A DNA stretch of 64,000 nucleotides from NCBI GenBank assembly GCA_027489375.1, contig JAIXZW010000012.1:553176-617175 (forward strand), read 5' to 3'. Of the stretch, positions 48,901 through 56,014 are shown one piece after another. Positions within the stretch are counted from its first letter, which is position 1, and each line of letters starts with the position of its first letter. The notes beneath the pieces were generated by a model. The model saw only the letters and a program-made list of their open reading frames with translations, did no database searches and was not told the DNA's origin. The DNA comes from Paracoccaceae bacterium. Its GTDB lineage: Bacteria; Pseudomonadota; Alphaproteobacteria; Rhodobacterales; Rhodobacteraceae. The translations under genes and the position numbers were made by a program.

Positions 48901-49799
48901 GAATAGGTGCCGGCCGTCAGACCCGTCAATTGCAGCGACCAGTTCGTCCCGCTGATCCGCAGGCCGTTTTGCGCCGTGTATGTCACCCCGTCGACCACGA
49001 CCGAAAGCGTATCGCTTCCGCCCAGATCGCCACCCCATGTGCCTTGCAGCAACGGGCTTGCATCGTTCGTGCTCAGCCGCTCCACCGTCGGCGCGGTCAG
49101 GGCACCCGACAGCAGGTCCGACAGGCTCCCCACCCGCCCGATGCCCAGATCGACCCAAGACTGCGACAGCACCCCCGGCACCCTGTCGTCGATCCCCGCC
49201 GTATCCCCGTTCGATGTCTGGCTGGTCGAGGTGAAGGCGTAGATCGCCACCGGCGTGTCAAGCGTCAGGCTCTGCCCGTTCAACGCCAGAGCGACAAAGG
49301 TTTGCAGATCGCCGAACCTGAACCCGAACTGGTACCAGCTGTCGGTCTGGTTGTTCGCGTCGATATCCGTTCCGGCCGTGACATTTGCCTCGAAGTAGAA
49401 ATTCTCCGCGGCAAGCTTTGTCTCTTCTTCCGGGGCGTTGGTGCTCGACAGCCAGCCCGTGTTGCTCGGCCCCGTGCCCGCATTGGCCGGATCGGCAGCG
49501 TGGAATGAGACATAGGGCGAATTCGTGCGCCGGTTCGCCTCGACGAAGATGTCGATCCGCCCGTCGAGGTTGAGATCGAGGCCAAGGTAGACCGCCGTGC
49601 TCGGCGTCGCATCCCCGAGCCGCGCGCGCATGTAAAACACCGTCTCGGCACCGGTTCCGGCGATCTGGGTCTGCAACATCGCCGAAGCGGCGTTCCCCAC
49701 AAGATCATTGCCGGAATTCGCCTGCTGATCGTCGTTCGGATCGAAATTCGATCCGCGCAGCAGGTCCGACCAGCTGTTCGTCGGGGCCAAAATCGTCAT
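42915..49799 (-). CDS. Giant RTX protein with Ig-like modules (probable type I secreted adhesin)
   Basis: A 2294-residue protein. Order: an N-terminal beta-rich domain (1 to about 220); four copies of an Ig-like module each starting with a PLL(T/Q)GTWGG-type motif; an SbsA-type Ig domain (about 330-440); two further Bap-like Ig segments with an EVxxDGxRIG motif; a Calx-beta-like region (about 1050-1185); then from about 1190 many glycine/aspartate nonapeptides (GGAGNDTLDGG type) that bind calcium in beta-rolls. A hydrophobic, acidic C-terminus ending DFFVF fits a type I secretion signal, and no Sec signal is seen. Start ATG 49799 has GAGG upstream. Type I secretion genes are not in the window. 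Likely role is adhesion or matrix; an enzyme domain was not found. Confidence 0.9.
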   Translation of the reverse strand: MTILAPTNSWSDLLRGSNFDPNDDQQANSGNDLVGNAASAMLQTQIAGTGAETVFYMRARLGDATPSTAVYLGLDLNLDGRIDIFVEANRRTNSPYVSFHAADPANAGTGPSNTGWLSSTNAPEEETKLAAENFYFEANVTAGTDIDANNQTDSWYQFGFRFGDLQTFVALALNGQSLTLDTPVAIYAFTSTSQTSNGDTAGIDDRVPGVLSQSWVDLGIGRVGSLSDLLSGALTAPTVERLSTNDASPLLQGTWGGDLGGSDTLSVVVDGVTYTAQNGLRISGTNWSLQLTGLTAGTYSVTATTTRAGGGSAVDTTTAELVIVAAGDDVAPTLVNSDPVDGATGVARGADIVLTFSEEVVAANGSLTLADASGGVVEVFSLATGKGSLGGTITVSGTTVTINPGIILAGGADYCVLVGADALTDPSGNAYAGISAQTTLNFTTASDLGAPSVPVVDVVTASNQSAPLLTGSWGGSNGGVDTLTVTVNGVTYGVADGLVINGTSWSLQLSQPLESGSYEVVATASRSGGGTASDASATELSVVAYAGDPDAPVVDTQIAGSRDPLLTGTWGGSNGGSDSLSVTVHGVTYTTANGLVIDGTGWSIQLDGLVNGTYEVTATVTRIAGGTATEATHDELTVLVTAPETVATITTVEDDMWGTLGPVADGGRTDDTMPKLSGALSAPLATGETVEVYLDGVRIGTATTDGQTWEFQDPDLHAVGDELLYTVAVVDAEGHKGSPSAVYRVTVVEVDTGATITSISDDDGADPAIVPDQGMTEDRSPLIEGTLTGPLNEGEVLEIWRDGVRIGEAEVTGTGWRYQEGGLEAGQTYSYTAKVVSGDMAGTESADYTVTISTGSPQQPTVDVVGGDDTSPLITGTWGGPNGGTDVLTVTVDGQEYTTANGLVLNEDGTWQLQLPELPDGTYEVVAQVHRDGGSTSTDSSQDEVVVDTTPPETTATITQVSDDFGLDKGPVGPGGTTDDLTPTLSGTLSAPLQQGETVLVLRDGEVIGTAEVTGTGWRFTDPSAPNRSTADYTVLVQDGFGNQGTGSAAREVVFAGNAGIGVGFDAAGLDRLEGTLPLVNGQAASTDFTLVIHLDEPLLAAAALEWRVAALGAHGAEAEDFIGYSGVLPRGTLRLEAGATEAEVTIRVRSDAAWAYDQAFKVLLSSSDTGLVLPSTTISGVIRNDDAMAGSNGNERLVGTDLADTINANGGDDLVRGLEGDDWLYGGTGNDTLDGGSGNDLLSGGDGVDVVDLSAAAEAVTVDLGSGTMRVPAAFGADTLSGIEGAIGGSGNDSLTGTAAANWIAGGAGDDVILGGGGNDSIDGGDGWDRLSFEGATAALSVDLSQIKAQPVGGGTVILVQGIEELAGGAGNDSLTGTAGANRIEGAAGDDMLNGGDGADTLVGGAGNDVYLLGDAGDVVQEDAGGGLDRIRSTRSMTLWANVEELELIGLNAQAGTGNTLDNLIVGNGIGNLMSGLSGRDTLDGKAGADTLLGGEGDDLFIVSASGDVVAGEVIGGEEGQDELRFAATTAGTLVLTAGTAVERVVIGTGLAATAVSSGTLALGVDASAVAGALTLAGNAGANALTGTAFDDSIDGGAGNDTLAGGAGDDVLSGGTGLDIASYAAATEAVTLSLALSQGQQAGNLGTDRLLSIEGIIGGAGNDRLTGDGNANALTGGAGNDTLDGGAGNDSLIGGSGSDAASYASAGAAVVVNLGLSGAAQATGGAGSDTLLLIEDLVGSDYADALTGNGGANRIAGGAGADTVTGGTAADTLLGDGGDDLFIVASAADVVAGEIIDGGEGQDEVRFAAAAAGLLVLTSGTAVERVVLGSGTAALAVTTATTALSVDASAVANGVTITGNAGANTLTGSAFADSIDGGAGNDILAGGAGDDTLNGGSGTDMASYAPAVEGLTLSLAQAGGQSAGSLGTDRLVGIEGITGGSGADSLTGDGNANTLLGGAGNDTLDGGAGNDTLSGGDGTDTASYAQAGAGVTVSLALLTAQATGSAGTDTLSLIENLTGSAFGDMLAGGTGVNRIDGGTGADTLTGGAGADVLNGGEGDDVFIIATVLDHASGEVISGGAGTDELRFAALGSGTLTLAAATDVERVVIGTGTAAAAVTTGTVSLNVNASALNAGVTITGNSGTNLLTGSNGDDSIDGGAGNDTLAGGRGNDTLSGGAGSDRLTGGEGADVFVFAFAASGSNRDTITDVDTAADRIWLAKSVFAGLSATGTLAEGEFWSGAGVSAAHDASDRLVYNTTSGALFYDADGSGAAAAVQVAQLSAGLALAAEDFFVF
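43608..45300 (-). repeat. Tandem 280-281-residue modules within the RTX gene
   Basis: The DNA for a (V)FIV/FIIA...EVI...DELRFAA...ERVV module recurs with marks at 45291, 44448 and 43608, spacings of 843 and 840 bp. Each full unit has a beta segment followed by two blocks of GGxGxDxL repeats and one intervening ASYA...LSL segment. The third copy is shortened and runs into the C-terminal secretion region. Confidence 0.8.
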
Positions 49800-49918
49800 G
49801 AAATCCTCGCTTCGTTCCGGCAATACGGAATTTGAAGAGCCGCGCCTGAACAGCGCAGGCGTTTATCGCCGGACAAGCACCGCCGCTTCAAACACGCATA
49901 CGGAGCGCCGCGGCCACC

Positions 49919-49961
49919 CTCCCATACACCCGAAGCCCATCTGGGCGCAGGAGGATGGGAG
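49919..49961. other. Nested inverted repeats between tRNA-Thr and the RTX gene
   Basis: Outer arms CTCCCAT (49919-49925) and ATGGGAG (49955-49961) enclose GCCCA-TC-TGGGC (49935-49946). On the minus strand the structure follows the tRNA by 75 bases and precedes the RTX start by 120 bases. It may end the tRNA transcript or structure the RTX leader. No T-run follows. The rest of 49800-50036 shows no gene. Confidence 0.5.
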
Positions 49962-50036
49962 AAAGCTCCGAAGGTATTCAGGGACATGGCCCATCCGGCA
50001 AAGCCGCAGACCCGAACCCCGATCAAAGGAAATGGA

Positions 50037-50112
50037 TGGTGCCCCCAGAGGGGCTCGAACCCCCGACCCCCTGATTACAAATCAGGTGCTCTACCAGCTG
50101 AGCTATAGAGGC
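50037..50112 (-). tRNA. tRNA-Thr(UGU)
   Basis: A 76-base cloverleaf including an encoded CCA. The acceptor stem pairs GCCUCUA with UGGGGGC (two G-U pairs), the anticodon stem is CCUGA/UCAGG, and the loop UUUGUAA gives anticodon UGU (threonine). The T-loop GGUUCGAGC-type sequence is present. It stands alone between the RTX leader and the iron-type permease. Confidence 0.95.
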
Positions 50113-50180
50113 ACGGCTTCCCAAATATCCGCCCTGCGCGCCTTGTGCAAGCGGGGTGCGGGCGCGGGTTTGCGAAAAGC

Positions 50181-51839
50181 CTAGCGGTTCGCCCGTGCAA
50201 GCAGCGCCACCGCGCAAAGCCCGACCGCCATCACCACCAGCGCCGCCGGAGCCGCCTCGGACAGGCGCTCCAGACTGGCAAGCTCGAACACGCGGGTCGA
50301 CAGCGTGTTGTAGTCGAAAGGGCGCAACAGCATCGTCGCGGGCAATTCCTTGACGCAATCGACAAAGACGACCAGAAGCGCCGTCGCGACCGACCCGCGC
50401 ATCAAGGGCAGATAGACCGCCCGCAGCGCCCCGCCTGCCGACCGGCCAAGGGACCGCGCCGCCATCGGCAGCGACGGCGAGACCCGCCCGAAAGCCGCAT
50501 CCACCGCCCCCTGCGCGATCCCGAAGAACCGGACCGCATAGGCAAGGATCAGCGCCCCCGAGGTTCCGGTCATGACCAGCCCCGGATCATGACCCGTCAG
50601 CGCAAAGACCGCATCCGCCACGCGGTTGTCCAATGCGGCCAGCGGGATCAGGATGCCCACCGCCAGCACTGCCCCCGGGGCGGCATAGCCCAGCGTCGTC
50701 AGGGGCAGCACGACCCGCGCAAACCCCCGCCCCACCATCCGCACCCCGTAAACGAGGAACACCGCAGCGCCCACCGTCACCACTGCCGCGACCGTGCCCA
50801 CGAAAAGCGTGTTGACCAAAGCCTCGGCCAGTCCCGGCGCCAGCCATTCCGCGGGCGAGGCGAAGGCATGGATCACCATCACCGCCACCGGCAAGACGAA
50901 GCCGAGAGCGAAGGGCAAAAGACAAAGCAGCGTCGCCGCCCATCCCCGCCATCCGTCCAGCGCGACAGGCACCACGGGCCGCAGGGCGCGGCTTGGCCGG
51001 TGGAACCGCGCACGGCGACGGCTGATCCGCTCGGCCGCGACCAGCAACAGGATCAGCACCAGCATCACCCCCGCGATCTGCGCCGCCCCGCCCGCGTTGT
51101 TGCCGTTGAGCCATGTGGAAAATATCCCCGTGGTCAGCGTCTGCACGCCGAAATAGGTCACGGTCCCATAGTCGGCCACCGTCTCCATCAGCACCAGCGC
51201 CACCCCTGTCGCCACCGCAGGCCGCGCAAGCGGCAGACCCACGCGCAGGAACAGCCCCCACGGCCCCGCGCCGAGGGCACGCGCCACCTCGTAGGCTCCG
51301 CCCGACTGCTCGCGGAACGCCGCCCGCGCAAGGAGATAGACGTAAGGGTAAAGCGCAAAGCCCAGCACGAAGATGGCAAAGCCTTCGGACCGCACCTCGG
51401 GGAACCAGTAGTCCCGCGCCGTCTCCCATCCCGTCGCGGCGCGCAACGCACCCTGCACCGGCCCCGCATATTGCAGGAAATCCACCAGCGCAAAGGCCCC
51501 GACATAGGCCGGAATCGCCAGCGGAAACAGCAGCGCATGTTCCAGCCATCCGCGCCCCGGAAAGCGGTACATGACGACAAGCCACGCCGCCCCCGTCCCC
51601 ACCGCCGCGGTCAGCGCCCCCACGCCCAGCATCATCTCGAGCGTGGTCCGGAAGTAACGCGGCAAGACGGTTGCGATCAGATGCGGCCAGATGTTCTCGG
51701 TCGGATGAAAGGCGATCCAGACCACCGCCAGCATCGGTGCCAGCACCACCACGGCAATCAGCGCAGCGCCCAGCGACCAGCCGTCCAGCCGGAAGCGCGG
51801 CCCCGCCGCCCTAGCCTGAGTGTTTTGGTCGGACATCAT
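50181..51839 (-). CDS. Iron(III)-type ABC transporter permease (FbpB-like)
   Basis: A 552-residue protein with about twelve hydrophobic segments, that is, two fused six-helix permease units of the FbpB/SfuB family, with EAA-type loops in each half (REQSGGAYEVARALGAGPW and FGRVSPSLPMAARSLGRSAGG). Known members import ferric ion with a periplasmic protein and an ATPase. Neither partner is next to it, so it is an orphan permease here. The start is ATG 51839 or 51836; the ribosome binding site is weak. Confidence 0.85.
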   Translation of the reverse strand: MMSDQNTQARAAGPRFRLDGWSLGAALIAVVVLAPMLAVVWIAFHPTENIWPHLIATVLPRYFRTTLEMMLGVGALTAAVGTGAAWLVVMYRFPGRGWLEHALLFPLAIPAYVGAFALVDFLQYAGPVQGALRAATGWETARDYWFPEVRSEGFAIFVLGFALYPYVYLLARAAFREQSGGAYEVARALGAGPWGLFLRVGLPLARPAVATGVALVLMETVADYGTVTYFGVQTLTTGIFSTWLNGNNAGGAAQIAGVMLVLILLLVAAERISRRRARFHRPSRALRPVVPVALDGWRGWAATLLCLLPFALGFVLPVAVMVIHAFASPAEWLAPGLAEALVNTLFVGTVAAVVTVGAAVFLVYGVRMVGRGFARVVLPLTTLGYAAPGAVLAVGILIPLAALDNRVADAVFALTGHDPGLVMTGTSGALILAYAVRFFGIAQGAVDAAFGRVSPSLPMAARSLGRSAGGALRAVYLPLMRGSVATALLVVFVDCVKELPATMLLRPFDYNTLSTRVFELASLERLSEAAPAALVVMAVGLCAVALLARANR

Positions 51840-51923
51840 GGCAGGCGATCTAGCCGAAAGCGGTTCCCCTGTCCAGAAAACCCCGTATAGTCGGGCAAAA
51901 GAAACAGGGCAGTTCCGTCACCC

Positions 51924-52799
51924 ATGCGTATCGTGTATCACCTCGGTGCCCATTGCACCGACGAAGAGCGGCTCATCCGCTGCCTGTGGAAGAACCGCGC
52001 CACCCTTGGCCATCAGGGCATCGTCGTCCCCGGACCCACCCGCTACCGTGCCCTGCTGCGCGATACGGCGATCACGCTCAAGGGCCGCCCCGCCTCGCGC
52101 GACACGCAGGCGCTTGTGCTCGACCAGATCATGGACGAAGACCGCGCCGACCGTCTGGTCCTGTCGTGGGACAATTTCCTGTCCTATCCGCAATGGGTGA
52201 TCCGCGACCGCCGCCTTTATCCCGCCGCGGGCGAACGCATCCGCGCCTTCACCCAGATCTTCCCCGAGATCGAGGCCGAATTCCACCTCTCCATCCGCAA
52301 CCTCGCCAGCTTCCTGCCCGCGCTTTTCGTCAAGCAGCGCGGCAAGCCCTACGAGGAATTCATGGGAACCGCCGACCCCCGCGCCCTGAGCTGGAGCCGC
52401 ATGGTCGAGGAAATCCGCACCCTGAACCCCGATGCCCCCCTCACCATCTGGTGCGACGAGGATACGCCCCTCATCTGGCCCGAGGTTCTGAACGCCGTCG
52501 GCGGCCACAGCCCCGATACGCAGCTGGCCGAAACCGACGAATTGCTCGCCACGATCATGTCACCCGAAGGGCTGACGCGGATGAAGGGCTATCTCCTCTC
52601 CAATCCCCCCGCCTCGGTGGCGCAGCGGCGGCGGATCGTCTCGGCCTTCCTCGACAAATTCGCCCTGCCCGACCAGATCGAAACCGAGATCGACCTGCCC
52701 GGATGGGACGAAGAGATGCTTGCCGACCTGAACGACAGCTACCACCGCGACATCGCCCGCATCCGGTCGATGGAGGGCGTGACCTTCATCGCGGCCTGA
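51924..52799 (+). CDS. Conserved-looking protein of unknown function
   Basis: A 291-residue soluble protein. It starts with MRIVYHLGAHCTDEERL, a strand-loop form that loosely recalls degenerate sulfotransferase P-loops, but no GxxxST motif is present. It is rich in charged residues with an acidic C-terminal third. I cannot assign a function. It is divergent from the FbpB-like permease (84 bp gap) and followed by a composite repeat element. Confidence 0.7.
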   Translation: MRIVYHLGAHCTDEERLIRCLWKNRATLGHQGIVVPGPTRYRALLRDTAITLKGRPASRDTQALVLDQIMDEDRADRLVLSWDNFLSYPQWVIRDRRLYPAAGERIRAFTQIFPEIEAEFHLSIRNLASFLPALFVKQRGKPYEEFMGTADPRALSWSRMVEEIRTLNPDAPLTIWCDEDTPLIWPEVLNAVGGHSPDTQLAETDELLATIMSPEGLTRMKGYLLSNPPASVAQRRRIVSAFLDKFALPDQIETEIDLPGWDEEMLADLNDSYHRDIARIRSMEGVTFIAA

Positions 52800-52847
52800 C
52801 CCTCGGGGAACGACGGGGGGCAAGAAACGCCCCTCCCATTTCACCTT

Positions 52848-52911
52848 TGCCCAAATACTCTCGGGGGGAAGGGCCGCGCTTGCGGCCCTCGGGGGGCAGA
52901 CGGCCCCCCGC
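52848..52911 (+). repeat. Composite intergenic element, copy F
   Basis: AAATACTCTCGGGGGG (52854-52869), then a perfect 8-bp stem AGGGCCGC-GCTT-GCGGCCCT (52871-52890), then GGGGGG-CAGACGG-CCCCCC (52892-52910). It lies in the 202-bp gap 52800-53001 between convergent genes; I see no gene in the rest of the gap. Confidence 0.8.
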
Positions 52912-53001
52912 TCCGACGGCGGCAAGGGGCGCATGCCTTGGCCGCAGCAAGGCCGGAACCGCGCGCGACCTCCGAATGCGGGCGAAAGCGCCCGCCCCGC
53001 C

Positions 53002-53250
53002 TCAGTTCATGCCAAGCGCCTGCTTGTACATCTCGAGAACCGCCTCTTCCTCGGCGATCTCGTCGGGCTTGCGCTTGCGCAGGGCCACGACCTTGCGCAG
53101 CACCTTGGTGTCGTAGCCGCGCCCCTTGGCCTCGGCCATCAGCTCTTTTTGCTGTTCGGCCACGTCCTTCTTCTCGGCATCGAGTTGCTCGAACCGTTCG
53201 ATGAACTGGCGCAGCTCGTCGGCGGTGACGTTGTAGGGGTCGCTCATCAT
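53002..53250 (-). CDS. gapR: GapR-family (DUF2312) nucleoid-associated protein
   Basis: An 82-residue helical protein. The sequence from VTADELRQFIERFEQLDAEK to KVLRKVVALRKRK matches the DUF2312/UPF0335 family, whose Caulobacter member GapR clamps overtwisted DNA ahead of moving polymerases. The middle Lys/Arg-rich segment would face DNA. The length fits. ATG 53250 or 53247 starts it. Confidence 0.92.
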   Translation of the reverse strand: MMSDPYNVTADELRQFIERFEQLDAEKKDVAEQQKELMAEAKGRGYDTKVLRKVVALRKRKPDEIAEEEAVLEMYKQALGMN

Positions 53251-53406
53251 GGCCTCATGGGAATGGGTACGCTTGCCCCTTCCCTACCGCGCCACCCCGC
53301 GTCCTTCAAGCGGGCAGCGCCGCGCATGGTCCCCGTTGTGGCCTGCCGTCTTGCCCCGCCGCGCCACCCGCGCTAGGTGCGGGGACGCAAGACATGGGGG
53401 CGAAAG

Positions 53407-53622
53407 ATGGAAATCCTGATCTGGGGCGGTGCGGCTTTGTCGCTTCTGGGCGTGGCGGGTCTGGTGTGGTGCATCGTTCTGGGGGTCAAGGCCCGCAAAT
53501 CCGGCCTGCCGGATGACGTGGTGCGCAAGAACCTGCAACGGGTCGTCGCCATCAACCTTGGCGCTCTGGCCGTGTCGTTCTTCGGGCTGATGCTTGTGAT
53601 CGTGGGCGTGATCCTCAAATAA
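53407..53622 (+). CDS. Small membrane protein
   Basis: A 71-residue protein with two hydrophobic helices (about residues 3-25 and 48-69) around a basic loop KARKSGLPDDVVRKN. GGGGGCGAAAG precedes ATG 53407. Function unknown. Its stop overlaps the stop of the convergent FadJ-like gene by eight bases. Confidence 0.75.
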   Translation: MEILIWGGAALSLLGVAGLVWCIVLGVKARKSGLPDDVVRKNLQRVVAINLGALAVSFFGLMLVIVGVILK

Positions 53623-55231
53623 ACCCGCGCCCTTCGGCAATCACGGCGTCGATCAGCGGCGCGGGCGACCAGAGCGCGGGATTCTCCGCCTCCCAAAGCC
53701 GCAGGTCGCGGCGCAGCACCATCAGCCCGCGACGGTTCGCCCGATGCATCGGCCCGCCGGTCCAGCGCGCCATCAGCCCCGCCGCAAGCGCAACGGCATC
53801 GACTTGGGCCGCCGTGGGGGCGACCCCCTCGGCGACCAGCCGCGCGCCCTCGTTCGCCAGCGCCGCGATGCAGCGGCGTGCGGTTTCATCCTCGGCCCCT
53901 GCCCGCCCCGTCCCTTCGCCCGCGATGCCCTGCGCGGCCAGCGATTGCGCCACGTCCCCGCGCGGGATGCCCTGCGCTTCCACCCAAGCGACCGCCTCGG
54001 CCAATGCGGTGGCAAGGCGCAGCGCGACCGGCCCGCCCGCGCTTTGCCCCGTGACCACCGGAACCCAGCCCATCGCCCGCGCAAAGCCCACGGCGCGCGC
54101 CACATGGTCGGGCGCCGCGCCCTGCGCCGCGATCTCGGCCAGCCTGTCGAAACGTGTCAGCGCGGGCGCATCCGGCAGTGCCACGCCAGAGGCAAGGCAC
54201 GGCCCCGCCACGGCACCCGCTTCGGTGAGGACGGTCAGATCGACACCCGCCAAGCCTTCGGCCCCCACCTGCGGCAAAAGCCGCGCCCATTCCGCATCCC
54301 GCGCTTCGGGTTCGAGCCGCCCCGCCTGGACATCGCCCTCCTGCCGCTGGGCGATATCGGCCAGGGCACCGACCACCGCCTCGCGGCTCTCGGCGGCGAG
54401 CTGCACTTCCAGCCCCGCCCGCAGCGCCGCCAATGCCAGACCAACCGCCGCCGGACCCGTGCCCCAGACGCCAAGCCGCGCCACCGGCCGCTCCGCCCCG
54501 CCCGCCGCGATGCGGAACGACCGCCGCGCCTGCAACAGACCTTGTGTCTCCTCGCTTGACCGCAGATCGTCAAAGGTCACGCTCTCGAAGGCCAGCCCTT
54601 GCTCGAACGGCAGCATCAGCGCCGCCTCCACGCAATCGACGATCCGCGCCGCGGCGGGCGTTGCCGCCGCCGCCCGCCCTGCGGCCACCGCCGCCAGATA
54701 ACCGCGCCCGTCACGCAAGCCCTTGCGCCCGGGTTGCGCTGCGACCAGCCGCACCGCCTCGGCCACGCCATCGCCTTCGCTCACGGCATCGACCATGCCC
54801 ATCGCAAGGGCCGTCGCCGCATCGACAGACGCGCCCGAGAGAACCCGCAAAGCCTCGGCCCCGCCGATCAGCCGCGGCAAGCGCTGCGTGGCCCCCGCTC
54901 CCGGCACCAGCCCGACCTCTGCCGCGTCGAAGCCGAAAACGGCATCCGCCCGCGCCACCCGCCCCGCCGCCGCAAGTGCGATCTCGAGCGCCGCGTCGCG
55001 CACCGCGCCCGACAGGATCGCCACAACCGGCGCCCCATGCCCTTCGATCGCACGGCACAGGGCCGCAATCTCGGCCACCGCCGGCGCGGACCCCAACTCC
55101 TCCTCGGGCAAAGCGGCCGCGTCGATGCGCAGGATCACCCCGCCGCCTGCCTGCGCCAGCCCCGCCGCCACGGCGGCCCGCCTCGGGGCGGTCAATTCTC
55201 CTGAAATCTCGATAACGGTCAGAACGCCCAT
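53615..55231 (-). CDS. Degenerate FadJ-like multifunctional enzyme homologue
   Basis: A 538-residue protein, shorter than the usual 700-residue FadJ/FadB. Residues 1-190 are an enoyl-CoA hydratase fold: Glu83 aligns with one catalytic glutamate, but the second is an alanine (Ala103 in FDAAEVGLVPG, where LPEVTLG is normal). The 3-hydroxyacyl-CoA dehydrogenase part has a weak dinucleotide loop GVWGTGPAAVG (254-264), and the catalytic His segment (HFF-P) is absent. The C-terminal ending PAPLIDAVIAEGRGF keeps the family pattern. It may be a non-catalytic relic or a binding protein. Start ATG 55231. Confidence 0.75.
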   Translation of the reverse strand: MGVLTVIEISGELTAPRRAAVAAGLAQAGGGVILRIDAAALPEEELGSAPAVAEIAALCRAIEGHGAPVVAILSGAVRDAALEIALAAAGRVARADAVFGFDAAEVGLVPGAGATQRLPRLIGGAEALRVLSGASVDAATALAMGMVDAVSEGDGVAEAVRLVAAQPGRKGLRDGRGYLAAVAAGRAAAATPAAARIVDCVEAALMLPFEQGLAFESVTFDDLRSSEETQGLLQARRSFRIAAGGAERPVARLGVWGTGPAAVGLALAALRAGLEVQLAAESREAVVGALADIAQRQEGDVQAGRLEPEARDAEWARLLPQVGAEGLAGVDLTVLTEAGAVAGPCLASGVALPDAPALTRFDRLAEIAAQGAAPDHVARAVGFARAMGWVPVVTGQSAGGPVALRLATALAEAVAWVEAQGIPRGDVAQSLAAQGIAGEGTGRAGAEDETARRCIAALANEGARLVAEGVAPTAAQVDAVALAAGLMARWTGGPMHRANRRGLMVLRRDLRLWEAENPALWSPAPLIDAVIAEGRGFI

Positions 55232-55359
55232 GCCGCCCTGAACCCCATGCACACCGCGCCCATCGCCCACCCCGTCCTCACCGCGCCATTAAGGACGCTG
55301 GCAAAGGGCTTGGCAATGGCCGTAGCTCCGCCTGCCCCGAATCCCGCCAAGCGGCAGGA

Positions 55360-55557
55360 TCAGAGCGGCATGTTTTCGAACAACGCCTCGGCCTCGGCCT
55401 CCTCTTCGGCGGCGCTCCTCGCTCCGGTGGCAGGCACGGGCGCAAAGACGCCCGGCATCAGCAGCGCCAAAGCCTCCATCTCGGCGCGCAGCGCCATCAG
55501 CGCCAGCCCCGACAGCCCCGCCAGCCCCGTTCCGGCAGCCTGTTCCTGCCCCCTCAT
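55360..55557 (-). CDS. Small ORF coupled to the DksA-like gene
   Basis: A 65-residue protein, alanine-, leucine- and glutamate-rich, with an amphipathic helical middle and an acidic C-terminus. Its ATG overlaps the stop of the DksA-like gene as ATGA, the main reason to think it is translated. No family recognised. Confidence 0.5.
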   Translation of the reverse strand: MRGQEQAAGTGLAGLSGLALMALRAEMEALALLMPGVFAPVPATGARSAAEEEAEAEALFENMPL

Positions 55558-55871
55558 GCCGCGCACTCCTTGCAAAAAGGAGTATAGGGAATGGCGTCCA
55601 GCCGCGCCTCGCCGATGTCGGCCCCGCATTTCACGCATGAGCCGTAGTCCCCCTCCGCGATCCGCCCTAAAGCCGCCTCGATCATGCGGATTTCCGCCTG
55701 TCCGCCCTGACCAAGCCGCTCCAGAACCTCGTCGCCCTCGCGTTCGACCGCCAGTTCTTCCCAGTCCTTCTCGTCATGGCTGTCCAGCTCGGCCTCGATC
55801 CCCGCCAGACGACCCTGCAACTGGGCAAGCCGTGCCTCGAGCTGCGCTTTCCTTGTGCCAACCGGTGTCAT
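55554..55871 (-). CDS. TraR/DksA-type zinc-finger protein
   Basis: A 105-residue protein: an N-terminal coiled-coil region (about 1-70) with acidic tip, then the C4 zinc finger CVKCG...FCKEC. DksA-family proteins bind the secondary channel of RNA polymerase. The DksA-typical two aspartates at the coiled-coil tip are not clear, so this may be a distinct small relative rather than DksA. It is divergent from the ETHE1-like gene. Confidence 0.82.
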   Translation of the reverse strand: MTPVGTRKAQLEARLAQLQGRLAGIEAELDSHDEKDWEELAVEREGDEVLERLGQGGQAEIRMIEAALGRIAEGDYGSCVKCGADIGEARLDAIPYTPFCKECAA

Positions 55872-55962
55872 GGGCGCTCCTGTTCTTCATCCTTGCACCC
55901 TGCCTAACGCAGCCCTCCCCGCCGCGCATTGATATGGGTCAAGCGCAAGCCCCGCCCTTCCA

Positions 55963-55986
55963 AACATTCGATTCCGGTTATATGTT
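55963..55986. promoter_or_regulatory. Dyad upstream of the ETHE1-like gene
   Basis: AACAT (55963-55967) and ATGTT (55982-55986) form an inverted repeat with a 14-bp centre, 29 bp before the ETHE1-like start. Inside is one ATTC half-site (55966-55969) of the ATTC-N8-GAAT form described for SqrR, but its second half reads TTAT. A weak candidate for SqrR or a related repressor. Confidence 0.35.
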
Positions 55987-56014
55987 AACACCAGCCAAAG
56001 CGAAGGAAGCCGCC

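Noticed and set aside
42636..49508. A 2290-codon open frame on the plus strand opposite the RTX gene
   Set aside because: It is the antisense shadow of a repetitive, GC-rich gene. Its product is Arg/Pro-rich with no domain, and the minus strand has clear RTX repeats and a ribosome binding site.
50113..50180. A seventh copy of the composite element near the tRNA (CCCAAATATCC)
   Set aside because: Only the short AAATATCC part matches; no G-run hairpin follows.
55982..56014. Longer start (ATG 55982) for the ETHE1-like gene
   Set aside because: ATG 56015 has the GAAGGA site and gives a normal N-terminus; the extra 11 residues would overlap the dyad.
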